Shown here in pieces: positions 17,322 through 26,515 of a stretch of 64,000 nt of DNA. Source of the DNA: Alkalihalobacillus alcalophilus ATCC 27647 = CGMCC 1.3604 (lineage in GTDB: Bacteria; Bacillota; Bacilli; Bacillales; Bacillaceae_D); the NCBI RefSeq assembly GCF_000292245.2, contig NZ_ALPT02000008.1, forward strand, positions 1-64,000, read 5' to 3'. The position numbers and the translations under genes are program-made. The notes below the pieces were generated by a model. It searched no databases and had not been told where the DNA came from. It saw nothing but the letters and a program-made list of their open reading frames with translations. The stretch's first letter is position 1, and every line of letters begins with the position of its first letter.

Positions 17322-17523
17322 ACGAACGATATTGTGGTTCTTCTTGCATCACTTGCTCAACTCGTGGCTCTAAATTCTCAACAATCGTTTGGGTTTGCTG
17401 AGCCATTTGTTTATAAAGCTGTTTTGCTTGTTGATTGTCGGTTTCTAATGAAAAAGTTTCTAAGCTTGCTTGAGCACTTTTTAAACCAGCCACCGTTTGT
17501 TGCATTTTTGCGATTACAGTCAT
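17320..17523 (-). CDS. DUF1657 protein (spoVA2mob gene 1)
   Basis: 67 residues, helical (MTVIAKMQQTVAGLKSAQAS at the start), paralogous to the gene at 14750 and to the C-terminus of 2Duf. First gene of the operon; ATG follows GAAGGAGGAG. In the described spoVA2mob operons the order is DUF1657, YhcN/YlaJ lipoprotein, SpoVAC, SpoVAD, SpoVAEb, DUF1657, 2Duf, which is exactly the order here. A forespore (sigma-G) promoter is expected in the 206 bases upstream, but I did not find a convincing match. Confidence 0.87.
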   Translation of the reverse strand: MTVIAKMQQTVAGLKSAQASLETFSLETDNQQAKQLYKQMAQQTQTIVENLEPRVEQVMQEEPQYRS

Positions 17524-17729
17524 GAATTAAACTCCTCCTTCAAAATCAGTATGCCTTTCATTGTTATGATTTGAGTTTTTCGCCAAACTATAAGTAACAA
17601 TTTTTGTAAACAAGCTCATTTCATTAATAATGTATAAGAATAACTTTCCAATATAATTGGGCCTATTTTGATAGACACTACAAATATTGAACGAATTATC
17701 TCATCCCAATTAAGGACAGGTGTTTTCAT

Positions 17730-18410
17730 ATGAGTATGAACTTTGCATCATTAACGATCGAATTATTTTTTGGCTTCTTCGCCTTATTAGTATTAACAAA
17801 GTTTTTAGGCAAAAATCAGATTACTCAATTGACTCCTTTTGATTTTATCTCTGCTCTTGTTTTAGGGGAATTGGTTGGGAATGCGATTTATGATCCATCA
17901 ATCGGTCTTCATTATGTGCTTTATGCCATTTTATTTTGGGGCACTTTAATCTATTTTATTGAAATGATTACCCAAAAGATTAGAGAATCGAGGTCCATTT
18001 TAGAAGGAAAACCTTCCTTAATTATTACGAATGGACAAATTCAATATGAGGAGTTAAAAAAGAACAAACTAGACCTTAATCAATTACAGCATTTATTAAG
18101 AGAAAAGGATGTCTTCTCGATACGCGAAGTACAAAATGGAATTTTGGAAACAAATGGGACAGTTAGTGTAATGAAGAAATATCGGTTTGATACACCTACC
18201 AATGAAGATTTAAAAATCCCTGCAAAGAGTGTCAATTTACCTATTGTTTTAATTATGGATGGAGAAATTATTTATGAGAGTTTAGATTTTTTACAAAAAA
18301 AGGAATCTTGGCTATTAGATGAACTGACGAATCAAGGCATTTCTGGTCCAAAAGCGGTTTTGTATGCTGATTGGATTCAAAATGAGGGGTTTGAAATTCA
18401 GACCTTTTAA
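17730..18410 (+). CDS. DUF421 (YetF-family) membrane protein
   Basis: 226 residues with three N-terminal hydrophobic segments and the DUF421 region (KFLGKNQITQLTPFDFISAL near the start; NGILETNGTVSV and LPIVLIMDGEI later). No DUF1657 tail, unlike 2Duf. Transcribed away from the spoVA2mob operon, which starts 207 bp upstream on the other strand. ATG at 17730 follows AAGGACAGGTG; a second ATG two codons on is possible. Function unknown; a role in spore inner-membrane properties is only inferred from the neighbours. Confidence 0.87.
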   Translation: MSMNFASLTIELFFGFFALLVLTKFLGKNQITQLTPFDFISALVLGELVGNAIYDPSIGLHYVLYAILFWGTLIYFIEMITQKIRESRSILEGKPSLIITNGQIQYEELKKNKLDLNQLQHLLREKDVFSIREVQNGILETNGTVSVMKKYRFDTPTNEDLKIPAKSVNLPIVLIMDGEIIYESLDFLQKKESWLLDELTNQGISGPKAVLYADWIQNEGFEIQTF

Positions 18411-18544
18411 CAGATGATTCATTTGAAATAAGTAATATTAATTTCATCCTTCCTATGGATCGGTTATTATAGAATGGAAGCAAAACTTCCATTGGTATAT
18501 AGGTTGTCTAAGCTTTTATGTCAGAAAATGCAGGTAGGTAGAAA

Positions 18545-19999
18545 ATGGATATCATTTCAACTTTTGTCATTATACTTTTTATAACAAACTTCATCTTTGC
18601 GACTATACTCATTTTTATTGAGAGAAAGGATCCAGCTGCTACATGGGCCTGGTTGCTTGTTCTTTATTTTATTCCCTTTTTAGGGTTTGTCATTTATTTA
18701 TTGTTAGGTCAAAACTTAACAAGAAGTAAACTATTTTATTGGGAAGGAATCAAAAAAATCGGTTTAGAAAGCTCCATTATGGAGCAAAAAGAACAGTTAC
18801 AGGATTCAACTTTTACTTTTCGAAATGAAATGGTCGAACAAAATCGTGATTTAATTTTTATGCATTTAATGAATAACGATGCCTTGTTAACAAAAAGAAA
18901 TCATATCGACATTTATTATGATGGAAAGGAAAAATTTAATACTTTATTTGAGGACATAGAAAGGGCGACCTCATTTATTCATATCCAATATTATATTTTC
19001 AAAAATGATGAGCTCGGTAAAAAGCTCATTAAATTATTGACTAAAAAAGCCTCCCAAGGAGTTACCGTTCGTTTATTATATGATGATTTAGGTTCTAGAA
19101 AGCTTCGTAAAAAACATCTCGCTGGACTCGAGAACGCAGGTGGCGAAGTCGGGGTCTTTTTCCCATCTAGCTTTACGATTATTAATTTGCGATTGAACTA
19201 TCGTAATCATCGTAAATTAGTTAATATTGACGGGAACATTGGCTATTTGGGTGGTTTTAATGTTGGCAATGAGTATTTAGGAAAAAAGGAAAAATTCGGC
19301 TATTGGCGTGACACACATTTACGGATACTTGGGCAATCCGTCCATGCAATCCAGACGCGTTTTATTCTAGATTGGAATCAGGCCGTGAAGAAAAAAGCCA
19401 TTCAATACGAGGATCGTTATTTTCCAACTATTGACGAATTAGAAAATGAAAATACGCCGATGCAAATCGTTTCAAGTGGTCCCGACTCTGAGTGGGAACA
19501 AATTAAAAATGGCTATGTGAAAATGATCGCTCAAGCTAAGGATTCGATTTTGATTCAAACTCCTTATTTTATCCCGGATCAAACGTTATTTGATATTTTA
19601 AAAATCGCTGCCTTATCAGGGGTCGATGTTAAAGTGATGATTCCAAATAAGCCCGACCATCCCTTTGTTTATTGGGCGACTTATTCATATGTAGGGGAAT
19701 TATTAAAAGCAGGAGCACGTATCTATATATATGATAATGGTTTCATCCATGCAAAAACGCTCATTATCGATCGGAGTATAAATGCAGTTGGTACGGCTAA
19801 TATAGATATGCGCAGTTTTAAATTAAATTTTGAAGTGACCGCTTTTATTTATGACCAAAATACATCTGAAAATTTAGCTCAAATGTTTGAGGAAGACATG
19901 AAATTATCCTTTGAATTAACACAGGAATTATATGATAATCGCTCGACATGGATTCGATTTAAAGAATCGATATCAAGGCTGCTTTCACCTATTTTATAA
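18545..19999 (+). CDS. cls: Cardiolipin synthase
   Basis: Condenses two phosphatidylglycerol molecules into cardiolipin and glycerol at the membrane. 484 residues: two N-terminal membrane segments (~4-24, ~36-56), then two phospholipase D domains, each with an HKD motif: HRKLVNID near residue 220 and HAKTLIID near residue 401. GDP-like QTPYFIPD precedes the second domain. RBS GGTAGG sits before the ATG. It ends at a strong bidirectional terminator. Its place beside the spore-membrane genes is suggestive, but the enzyme is also a vegetative housekeeping function. Confidence 0.94.
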   Translation: MDIISTFVIILFITNFIFATILIFIERKDPAATWAWLLVLYFIPFLGFVIYLLLGQNLTRSKLFYWEGIKKIGLESSIMEQKEQLQDSTFTFRNEMVEQNRDLIFMHLMNNDALLTKRNHIDIYYDGKEKFNTLFEDIERATSFIHIQYYIFKNDELGKKLIKLLTKKASQGVTVRLLYDDLGSRKLRKKHLAGLENAGGEVGVFFPSSFTIINLRLNYRNHRKLVNIDGNIGYLGGFNVGNEYLGKKEKFGYWRDTHLRILGQSVHAIQTRFILDWNQAVKKKAIQYEDRYFPTIDELENENTPMQIVSSGPDSEWEQIKNGYVKMIAQAKDSILIQTPYFIPDQTLFDILKIAALSGVDVKVMIPNKPDHPFVYWATYSYVGELLKAGARIYIYDNGFIHAKTLIIDRSINAVGTANIDMRSFKLNFEVTAFIYDQNTSENLAQMFEEDMKLSFELTQELYDNRSTWIRFKESISRLLSPIL

Positions 20000-20030
20000 A
20001 TGTTTTAAATAGTTAATCATTGATGCTTTC

Positions 20031-20076
20031 AAGAGCCCCCGGCTTACTTATTCCATAAAGTAAGCCGGGGCTTTTG
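20031..20076. terminator. Bidirectional terminator between cls and sodF
   Basis: AGCCCCCGGCTTACTT pairs with AAGTAAGCCGGGGCT around ATTCCAT, flanked by CTTTTG on the plus side. It serves convergent genes on both strands. Confidence 0.9.
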
Positions 20077-20081
20077 ATGTG

Positions 20082-20960
20082 TTAAGCTAGTGTCCAGCGG
20101 ATCGTTTTTGCTTGTTGAAAACGATTCGTAACAGCTGGCCAATTGACGATATTCCACCATTGTTCAACATAATCCTTTTTCTCATTTAGATACTGTAAAT
20201 AATAAGCATGCTCCCAGACATCAAGGACTAATAACGGAATCATATCTTGCTGAGAGAGGTTTTGATGTTTTTCTGCTTGTAATATTTCTAATCTACCGGC
20301 ACGTGGTGCAAAGACGAGCATCACCCACCCACCGCCTTCCACTTGATCGGCTGCTTCTGTAAAATGAGTCTTCATTTGTTCAAAGCTACCAAAATCACGT
20401 TCAATGGCTTGAAGTAAAGCTCCTTCAGGTTTGCCTCCTCCATCAGGTGCCATAACTTCCCAAAAAATCGAATGTAAATAATGTCCTGCACCATGAAAGG
20501 CTGCTTCTCGTTCCCAATGTTTAATTAAATCAAAATCGCCTGTTTGCCGTGCTTCTTTCATCTTATTTTCCGCTTTGTTCAGTCCATCTACATAGCTTTG
20601 ATGGTGTTTATCATGATGTAAATACATAATTTCCTTTGCGATGTATGGTTCTAATGCATCATAACTATATGAAAGTGGTGGGAGTTGATGTCCACCAATC
20701 GGGACGACCGGCTCTCTTTCTTCCGCTTGAACGATCCGTTTATGTTGTTGTGACAAAGTATACGCTTTTGCCACCAGTTCTGAAACGTATTGCTCATCAA
20801 CAGACTGCTTTTCTCGTTCCACCGCTAAGGCCGTTTCAATTTGAGCTAATAATTGAACAAACTCTTCTTTTTCTCTTCCTTCTAAAAGCTGCAATTCCTG
20901 TTCAATTTGTTCCTTATTTTCCTCATACCACTTTTGAACCTCTTCTAAATAAGAACTCAT
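20082..20960 (-). CDS. sodF: Iron/manganese superoxide dismutase with helical N-terminal extension
   Basis: Dismutates superoxide. 292 residues, about 90 longer than a classical Fe/Mn SOD; B. subtilis SodF has a similar extension. Residues 1-85 are charged and probably coiled coil. The SOD domain begins near 91 (HQLPPLSYSYDALEPYIA), with metal-ligand histidines in MYLHHDKHH (~113-120) and in the LKHWEREAAFHGAGHYLH region, and the final Asp-x-Trp-x-x-His ligands in DVWEHAYYLQY. ATG follows GGAGGGAACC. It is monocistronic and not in the same place in B. subtilis. Confidence 0.9.
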   Translation of the reverse strand: MSSYLEEVQKWYEENKEQIEQELQLLEGREKEEFVQLLAQIETALAVEREKQSVDEQYVSELVAKAYTLSQQHKRIVQAEEREPVVPIGGHQLPPLSYSYDALEPYIAKEIMYLHHDKHHQSYVDGLNKAENKMKEARQTGDFDLIKHWEREAAFHGAGHYLHSIFWEVMAPDGGGKPEGALLQAIERDFGSFEQMKTHFTEAADQVEGGGWVMLVFAPRAGRLEILQAEKHQNLSQQDMIPLLVLDVWEHAYYLQYLNEKKDYVEQWWNIVNWPAVTNRFQQAKTIRWTLA

Positions 20961-21033
20961 GGTTCCCTCCTAAATATCATGATGTTCCTATCTTATGAGT
21001 GTCTCGCCTAGATGTTCTCATTTTTAAGCAAAG

Positions 21034-21061
21034 AAAAAAACAGAGGTTAATCCTCTGTTTG
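21034..21061 (-). terminator. Terminator overlapping the scpB stop
   Basis: On the minus strand AAACAGAGG and CCTCTGTTT form a stem around ATTAA, followed by TTTTC. The hairpin includes the end of the scpB coding sequence. Confidence 0.85.
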
Positions 21062-21634
21062 TTCCATTTCTAAATCACGCATAAATAAATCGGCATCTTC
21101 ATCGATATCCTCTGCATCGGTATGCTCAGGTAATGGAGGTAGCTCTTCTATCGTTTTTAAACCAAAATGATCTAAAAATTGTGGGGTCGTTCCATATAAA
21201 ATGGGTCGTCCTGTTCCTTTTGCTCGTCCAGCTTCTTTAATCAACAGTTTAGAGCTTAATGACTGTAGCGCTTTTTCCGATTTGACACCTCGAATTTCTT
21301 CAATTTCAATTCGGGTAATTGGCTGTTTATAGGCAATGATCGCTAATGTTTCAAGGGCCGCTTGTGATAACCCTGAATGAATAGGTGAAATAGCCAACGC
21401 TTTAATATAACTTAAATGCTCTGGTTTTGTTGCTAAACGATACGTATTCGCTATTTCAATGACTTGTAATCCTCTTGATTTTTTTTTATATTCCTCTTTT
21501 AACTGCTCTAATGCAAGCTGTATTTCCATTTTCTCGACATTAATAATCTCAAATAACTGGGCTTCAGATAATCCTTCATCACCTGAAACAAAAAGTAAAC
21601 TTTCTATTACTGCTACTAACTCTTTTTTATGCAC
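21047..21634 (-). CDS. scpB: Segregation and condensation protein B
   Basis: Kleisin-associated winged-helix protein of the SMC-ScpAB condensin, acting on chromosome segregation. 195 residues: two winged-helix domains (~1-75 and ~85-165; ALETLAIIAYKQPITRIEIEEIRGV is the conserved middle), then an acidic tail rich in Glu and Asp. Start is a GTG at 21634 within the last bases of scpA (8-bp overlap), so translation is coupled. Confidence 0.95.
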   Translation of the reverse strand: MHKKELVAVIESLLFVSGDEGLSEAQLFEIINVEKMEIQLALEQLKEEYKKKSRGLQVIEIANTYRLATKPEHLSYIKALAISPIHSGLSQAALETLAIIAYKQPITRIEIEEIRGVKSEKALQSLSSKLLIKEAGRAKGTGRPILYGTTPQFLDHFGLKTIEELPPLPEHTDAEDIDEDADLFMRDLEMEQTED

Positions 21635-22394
21635 GAAACGTCTCCTCTTCCATTTGGTAAATCATAATACTCGAAAAGTTCTCAGACTGTTGACATGAGA
21701 TTGCTTTTGTTTTCATTAATTCTAATATAGCAAGAAATGTTACGACCATTTGGGAACGATCACTCGGCTCAAATAATTGTTCAAATGCACATTTCCCTTG
21801 ATGGGTCAGCAAATAATCAACTACCTCATTCATTCTATCTTCAATCGAATATTCTTGGTTTCTTACCGTTCTTGTTTGCGGTGCTTTTAGCTTCTGCCTT
21901 TTTAAAAGTTTCTGGTAAGCTGATAACATATCAAATAAAGAAACTCCTTGGATCGTGATGTCACGTTTTTCTTGCTCCGATACATAAGGTTCTAAATCCT
22001 CTGGTGCTCTCGTTAAAACAAAACTTCTCTCTTCTTCTTTCTCTTTTAAATCAGAAGCTGCTTCTTTATACTTTCGATATTCAACTAAGCGACTAATTAA
22101 TTCTTCGCGCGGGTCATCTTCTTCATCTAAATCATAGACCTCATGCTCATAATCAAGCTCTTGATTAGGGAGAAGCATCTTGGACTTAATGGCAAGAAGT
22201 GTTGCGGCCATCACTAAATACTCACTGGCAATATCTAATTGAATTTCCTGCATGGTATGTATATAAGACAAATACTGATCGGTTATTTTGGCCACAGGGA
22301 TATCGTATATATCGACCTCTGCCTGATTAATTAAATGAAGCAATAAATCAAGAGGACCTTCAAAACTGTCCAATTTCACTTGGTATGAACTCAT
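21627..22394 (-). CDS. scpA: Segregation and condensation protein A (kleisin)
   Basis: Bridges the two heads of the SMC dimer. 255 residues: the N-terminal domain starts MSSYQVKLDSFEGPLDLLLH and continues to ISEYLVMAATLLAIKSKMLLP-like sequence (~70-90). The middle is acidic and charged, and a C-terminal winged helix (TFLAILELMKTKAIS) contacts the SMC head. The ATG at 22394 has a poor upstream ribosome site. Leads the scpAB pair. Confidence 0.95.
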   Translation of the reverse strand: MSSYQVKLDSFEGPLDLLLHLINQAEVDIYDIPVAKITDQYLSYIHTMQEIQLDIASEYLVMAATLLAIKSKMLLPNQELDYEHEVYDLDEEDDPREELISRLVEYRKYKEAASDLKEKEEERSFVLTRAPEDLEPYVSEQEKRDITIQGVSLFDMLSAYQKLLKRQKLKAPQTRTVRNQEYSIEDRMNEVVDYLLTHQGKCAFEQLFEPSDRSQMVVTFLAILELMKTKAISCQQSENFSSIMIYQMEEETFRA

Positions 22395-22694
22395 TCAGCC
22401 ATCACTAGCACTTCCTATTAGCTTATTATTTTCATTGAATTATATCATATTTCCTCATACACCGTAATGGTCTTTTCCTTGTCAGTTGCTTCACAAGACA
22501 AATTGTTTGATGATACAATAATAAATAACTCAACTTTCGCAGCGTATAATTGACCCTTATCCGTTGATAGAGATTGACTTTAGGGAGATACAACACTCAA
22601 TTTGACTTTACATGAACGGTTCAATCGTTGACAGTCTGAACCCATCTCTTCGTAGGCTGTTGAAGGAAACTGTTCTGTTCACTAAAATAAGCAC

Positions 22695-22825
22695 TTCGGC
22701 TGTCGCTCCCAAAACCATACTCCGCGTCCTGCGGGAACCTGGCGAGCCTCCTCGGCAAGCCTTGCGGGGTCTCGCTCCACGGTTTATTCCCGCGGGAGTC
22801 TCCGTATGGTTTTGTCCGCTAAGTG
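22695..22825. repeat. GC-rich interspersed repeat, copy A
   Basis: A block far richer in GC than its surroundings, beginning at CGGCTGTCGCTCCC and ending TATGGTTTTGTCCGCT. Internal words include CCTGCGGGAA, GAGCCTCC and TTTATTCCCGCGGGAGTCTC. A second copy in the opposite orientation starts at 23150. Similar blocks are common in Bacillaceae genomes and often produce spurious ORFs. The 22395-22694 stretch before it holds only the AT-rich scpA upstream region, with no gene seen. Confidence 0.8.
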
Positions 22826-23149
22826 TAGGGGAGATGCTTGATGATATGGCCATTCTCAATCAGCTATTTCTCACGCAGAAGGACCTTCTTCTTCACTTTG
22901 TTGGTTATGGAACTAAATAAGTAGTTGCCACCTATTTTTTTCCTAAGTCTGCAGGAATGAAAAGACAGGATTCAAATCGAAACCAGCTCGATCATCTAGC
23001 TAACGTACAGAGCATCAACACGGATTTGTTTACAATTGTAACGGATTGAGTCATGGAAGGAGAAAAATCATTCTCAAGCTAATGTACGTTGAAGTAATGA
23101 CTGTTTTTTTATTCAAGGAGAAAACCGAACCTAGATTCGATTCCATTAC

Positions 23150-23285
23150 CTAGCGGACAAACAGACACCGAGACTCCCGCAGGAATAAACCGTCCAATGA
23201 GACCCCGCAAGCGTGAAACGCTAAGGAGGCTCATGAGGTTCTCGGCAAGGAGCGGAGTGTCTGTTTGGGAGCGACCTCCGGAGGG
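23150..23285. repeat. GC-rich interspersed repeat, copy B (inverted relative to copy A)
   Basis: It starts AGCGGACAAACAGACACCGA and ends GGAGCGACCTCCG. Words such as GAGACTCCCGCAGGAATAAA and GAGACCCCGCAAG are the reverse complement, with changes, of copy A. The 324 bases between the copies (22826-23149) contain no gene I can support. The pair forms a long imperfect inverted repeat that could fold or recombine. Confidence 0.8.
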
Positions 23286-23464
23286 CCTATTATTTTTTTC
23301 TTGATGCACAGTTTATCCGTTTGGTGTGATAGTACGTTCTCGCTTTTCAAACGTATCAAGGGCATTTGTTTAAGAACTTCTATTCGCTCTGCCAACTAGT
23401 TGAACGGATTTTCTCGATGAGAAAGTTGAATAAATAACAACAAGTGATTAAAGGATGGTTTACG

Positions 23465-23995
23465 ATGTATCCGAAAGCCTATATTGATTATTTAACTTAT
23501 TTTCATGTTAATCATGACTATTTTGAATGCCATGAAGTATTAGAGGAATACTGGAAGGAAAAAACGGCCAAACACCGTGAGATTATTTGGGTTGGACTTA
23601 TCCAGCTTTCGGTTGGTTTATATCATGAACGACGAGGGAATATTCTTGGTGCCGATAAAATGCTTTCAAGAGCTGCCACCATTTTTACGAATAATCAACC
23701 TGCATTAGAAAGATTATCGATTAACCCAGAATTACTAATAAAAACGGTAGAAGAACGAATCTCGCAACTACCCAATCATAAAAATCATCCATTTGAACCT
23801 ATTCAACTTCCCCTACTTGATCATTCCTTGTTATCTAAAATGGAAAAAAGAAGAGGAGAATTAAAGCTTGAGTGGCAAAAGGATGGCACAGTACCCGATC
23901 CATTTATTATCAATAAACATCGTTTACGTGATAGAAGTGAAGTGATTGAAGAACGCGAACTCGAACGATTAAAGCGACAAAGAAGTTCTTCTTAA
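23465..23995 (+). CDS. ypuF: DUF309 protein (YpuF)
   Basis: About 176 residues, helical. The DUF309 core is visible near the N-terminus: NHDYFECHEVLEEYWKE, then EIIWVGLIQLSVGLYHERRGN. These His/Glu-rich helices suggest a metal-binding bundle, but no function is known. B. subtilis ypuF lies at the same place beside the rib and scp genes. I chose the ATG at 23465 after AAAGGATGG, not the GTG seven codons upstream. It is convergent with the rib operon across a terminator. Confidence 0.88.
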   Translation: MYPKAYIDYLTYFHVNHDYFECHEVLEEYWKEKTAKHREIIWVGLIQLSVGLYHERRGNILGADKMLSRAATIFTNNQPALERLSINPELLIKTVEERISQLPNHKNHPFEPIQLPLLDHSLLSKMEKRRGELKLEWQKDGTVPDPFIINKHRLRDRSEVIEERELERLKRQRSSS

Positions 23996-24019
23996 TTAAA
24001 AGCTGTTTTCAGTGACCTC

Positions 24020-24072
24020 AAAAAAAGTCCTGTTCGCCATCTTTTATTGATGGACTGAACCGGACTTTTTAA
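24020..24072. terminator. Bidirectional terminator between ypuF and ribH
   Basis: AAAAAGTCC pairs with GGACTTTTT, with inner GTTC/GAAC and CCATC/GATGG pairs; T-runs follow on both strands. Confidence 0.85.
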
Positions 24073-24135
24073 ATGAAAATGCTTTAATTTCACACTAAAT
24101 CTTTTAAAGCACTCTCGACTCTATCTTTCAAACCA

Positions 24136-24603
24136 TTACTCAAATGCTCTCCCTAAATTCGCCATTTCAATCGCTGCTGTTGCTGCATCCCAACCTTTAT
24201 TTCCAGCCTTCGTTCCAGCACGTTCAACTGCTTGCTCAATCGTATCTGTCGTTAATACTCCAAAAATAACTGGTTTTCCTGATGATAAAGCTAAGGAAGA
24301 AACTCCTTTTGCTACTTCATTACACACATAATCAAAGTGAGGCGTTGCCCCGCGAATAACCGTTCCTAATGTAATCACCGCATCATATTTCCCTGTATCC
24401 AGCATTTTTTTCGCTGCAAATGGAATTTCAAAAGCTCCTGGTACCCAGGCTACATCAATATCAGCTTCAGAAACCCCGTGACGAACTAAGCCATCCTCGG
24501 CACCACTTAAAAGTTTACTCGTAATAAACTCATTAAATCGACCCACGACAATTCCCACTTTTAACCCTGTTGCGACTAAATTACCTTCATATGTTTTCCC
24601 CAT
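24136..24603 (-). CDS. ribH: 6,7-dimethyl-8-ribityllumazine synthase
   Basis: Condenses 5-amino-6-ribitylaminouracil with 3,4-dihydroxybutanone phosphate, the penultimate riboflavin step; assembles as an icosahedral shell in Bacillus. 155 residues with [33 protein letters not shown] and [18 protein letters not shown]; the catalytic His is in the last of these. It is the last gene of the rib operon; ribT, which follows ribH in B. subtilis, is absent. Confidence 0.96.
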   Translation of the reverse strand: MGKTYEGNLVATGLKVGIVVGRFNEFITSKLLSGAEDGLVRHGVSEADIDVAWVPGAFEIPFAAKKMLDTGKYDAVITLGTVIRGATPHFDYVCNEVAKGVSSLALSSGKPVIFGVLTTDTIEQAVERAGTKAGNKGWDAATAAIEMANLGRAFE

Positions 24604-24619
24604 GATAATAATTCCTCCT

Positions 24620-25846
24620 CTAATTTGTTGTTGAATGAAAATTCAATAAATGTCCAAGCTTTTCTGTCTTTGTTCGTAAATACTTTTCATTATCACGATT
24701 ATGTGGAAGTTGTAATGGCACTCGTTCTTTTACAACTAAACCATAACCGGTAAGACCAGTAATTTTCCGTGGATTATTTGTTAAAAGTTGCATTTCTCTA
24801 ACTCCTAAATCACGTAAAATTTGTGCGCCAATCCCATAATCCCGTAAGTCAGCTGGAAATCCTAGTTTCTCATTTGCTTCAACGGTATCATAGCCTTCTT
24901 CTTGTAGCTTATATGCCTTTAATTTGTTTAACAAGCCAATACCACGGCCCTCTTGTCTCATATAAAGCAAAACACCCTTACCTGCTTTTTCAATTTGAGC
25001 TAACGCCGCATGCAACTGTGGACCACAATCACAGCGATGTGAACCAAACACATCTCCTGTTAAACACTCAGAATGAACTCGAACTAATGTTGGTTCATCA
25101 CTTGATATCTCGCCTTTAACTAAAGCGATACTTTCCACTTGATCAAGAACATTACTGTACCCAATCGCTTTAAAATGACCAAAATCGGTTGGCAATTCAA
25201 TTTCAACTTCTTTTTGAATCAGGGTTTCCATTTGCCGTCTGTAATGAATTAAATCCTGAATCGTAATCATTTTTAAATCATGCTCATTGGCTAATTTTTT
25301 CAATTCAGGAACACGTGCCATTGAACCATCTTCATTCATGATTTCACAAATGACACCACCTGGATTTTTTGATCCGGCTAGCCTTGCTAAATCGACCGCC
25401 GCTTCCGTATGCCCCGCTCTTCTTAACACACCACCGTCTTTAGCAACGAGTGGAAAAATATGACCAGGTTTTTTAAAATCCGCTTTTGTTGCCGTCTCTG
25501 CCATTAACTCTTGAACCGTTGTAGCTCGTTCAAATGCCGAAATACCCGTTGTTGTTGTATGATGGTCCACACTAACCGTAAAGGCCGTTCCATGAGGGTC
25601 CGTATTCACATCAACCATTGGGACTAATTCAAGACTATGAGCTCGTTCTTCTGTAATCGGAACACAAACGAGACCACGCCCATGAGTGACCATAAAGTTT
25701 ATGACATCAGGGGTTGTTTTATCAGCTAACGAAAGGAAGTCGCCTTCATTTTCCCGATCTTCATCGTCACATACGATAATAACCTCGCCTCTTTTTAAGG
25801 CTTCAATTGCTTCCCAAATCGAATCAAATATCTGTTCATCTGCCAC
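24620..25846 (-). CDS. ribBA: Bifunctional DHBP synthase / GTP cyclohydrolase II
   Basis: The N-terminal half (~1-200) makes 3,4-dihydroxy-2-butanone 4-phosphate from ribulose 5-phosphate ([31 protein letters not shown]). The C-terminal half (~205-400) opens GTP, with the zinc cysteines in [16 protein letters not shown] and the substrate site RQEGRGIGL. About 408 residues. I place the start at the GTG at 25846 behind AAAGGAGGG, which sits 13 bases after the ribE stop; a longer frame would run back into ribE. Confidence 0.96.
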   Translation of the reverse strand: MADEQIFDSIWEAIEALKRGEVIIVCDDEDRENEGDFLSLADKTTPDVINFMVTHGRGLVCVPITEERAHSLELVPMVDVNTDPHGTAFTVSVDHHTTTTGISAFERATTVQELMAETATKADFKKPGHIFPLVAKDGGVLRRAGHTEAAVDLARLAGSKNPGGVICEIMNEDGSMARVPELKKLANEHDLKMITIQDLIHYRRQMETLIQKEVEIELPTDFGHFKAIGYSNVLDQVESIALVKGEISSDEPTLVRVHSECLTGDVFGSHRCDCGPQLHAALAQIEKAGKGVLLYMRQEGRGIGLLNKLKAYKLQEEGYDTVEANEKLGFPADLRDYGIGAQILRDLGVREMQLLTNNPRKITGLTGYGLVVKERVPLQLPHNRDNEKYLRTKTEKLGHLLNFHSTTN

Positions 25847-25859
25847 AATAATCCCTCCT

Positions 25860-26513
25860 TTATTTAAATCCATTCTCTTCTAAAAATTGTGAAGTCATTG
25901 TTTCTTGTTTGGACTTAGGACCTTTTTGTTTGGTGAGCATTTTCTCAATATATTTCCCTAAAATATCGCATTCAATGTTGACGATATCGCCAACCTCTTT
26001 TGTTCCTAAAATCGTTTCTTCTAACGTATGCGGAATGATCGAAATCGTAAATCGGTCGGTATCGACATGAAATAAAGTTAAACTAATTCCATCAACAGTA
26101 ATGGAGCCTTTATAAACCATATAATCAGTTAATGATTCCTCGACTTGCACTTGATAATAAATGGCATTATGCTCTCGTTGTTTTGAAATAATTTTACCAA
26201 TTCCATCGACATGGCCAGAAACGATATGTCCTCCAAACCTTCCATCCGCTTTCATCGCTCGTTCTAAATTAACTTTACTACCTCGATTTAGCCCATTTAA
26301 ACTTGTTGCTCTAATCGTTTCAGGCATCATATCAACACTAAAGCTCTGCTGATCAAATTCTGTCACTGTTAAACAAACACCATTTACCGAAATACTATCA
26401 CCTAAATGTACATCTGCTAAAACCTTACTCGCATTTATTTTCATAACAATCGCTTCACCGTTTTGTTTCACCGCAGCAACTTCACCAATTTCCTCGACAA
26501 TTCCAGTAAACAT
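25860..26513 (-). CDS. ribE: Riboflavin synthase alpha chain
   Basis: Dismutates two lumazines to riboflavin. About 217 residues in two similar lumazine-binding halves, each opening with a G-x-V-E or G-x-G-K element: [12 protein letters not shown] (start) and GHVDGIGKI (mid). Conserved [12 protein letters not shown] and [12 protein letters not shown] mark the repeats. ATG at 26513 follows GGAGGGTTGAGA and overlaps the ribD stop region. Confidence 0.96.
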   Translation of the reverse strand: MFTGIVEEIGEVAAVKQNGEAIVMKINASKVLADVHLGDSISVNGVCLTVTEFDQQSFSVDMMPETIRATSLNGLNRGSKVNLERAMKADGRFGGHIVSGHVDGIGKIISKQREHNAIYYQVQVEESLTDYMVYKGSITVDGISLTLFHVDTDRFTISIIPHTLEETILGTKEVGDIVNIECDILGKYIEKMLTKQKGPKSKQETMTSQFLEENGFK

Positions 26514-26515
26514 TC

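Noticed and set aside
17524..17729. Sigma-G promoter for the spoVA2mob operon
   Set aside because: A CATAACA box is present but no good -35 lies 17-18 bp upstream; too weak to annotate.
18476..18493. Hairpin AATGGAAG/CTTCCATT between DUF421 and cls as terminator
   Set aside because: Followed by GGTATATAGG rather than a T-run; not a convincing intrinsic terminator.
22608..22920. Two overlapping open frames in the GC-rich repeat
   Set aside because: They exist because GC-rich blocks lack stop codons; they overlap on opposite strands and match the repeat, not a protein family.
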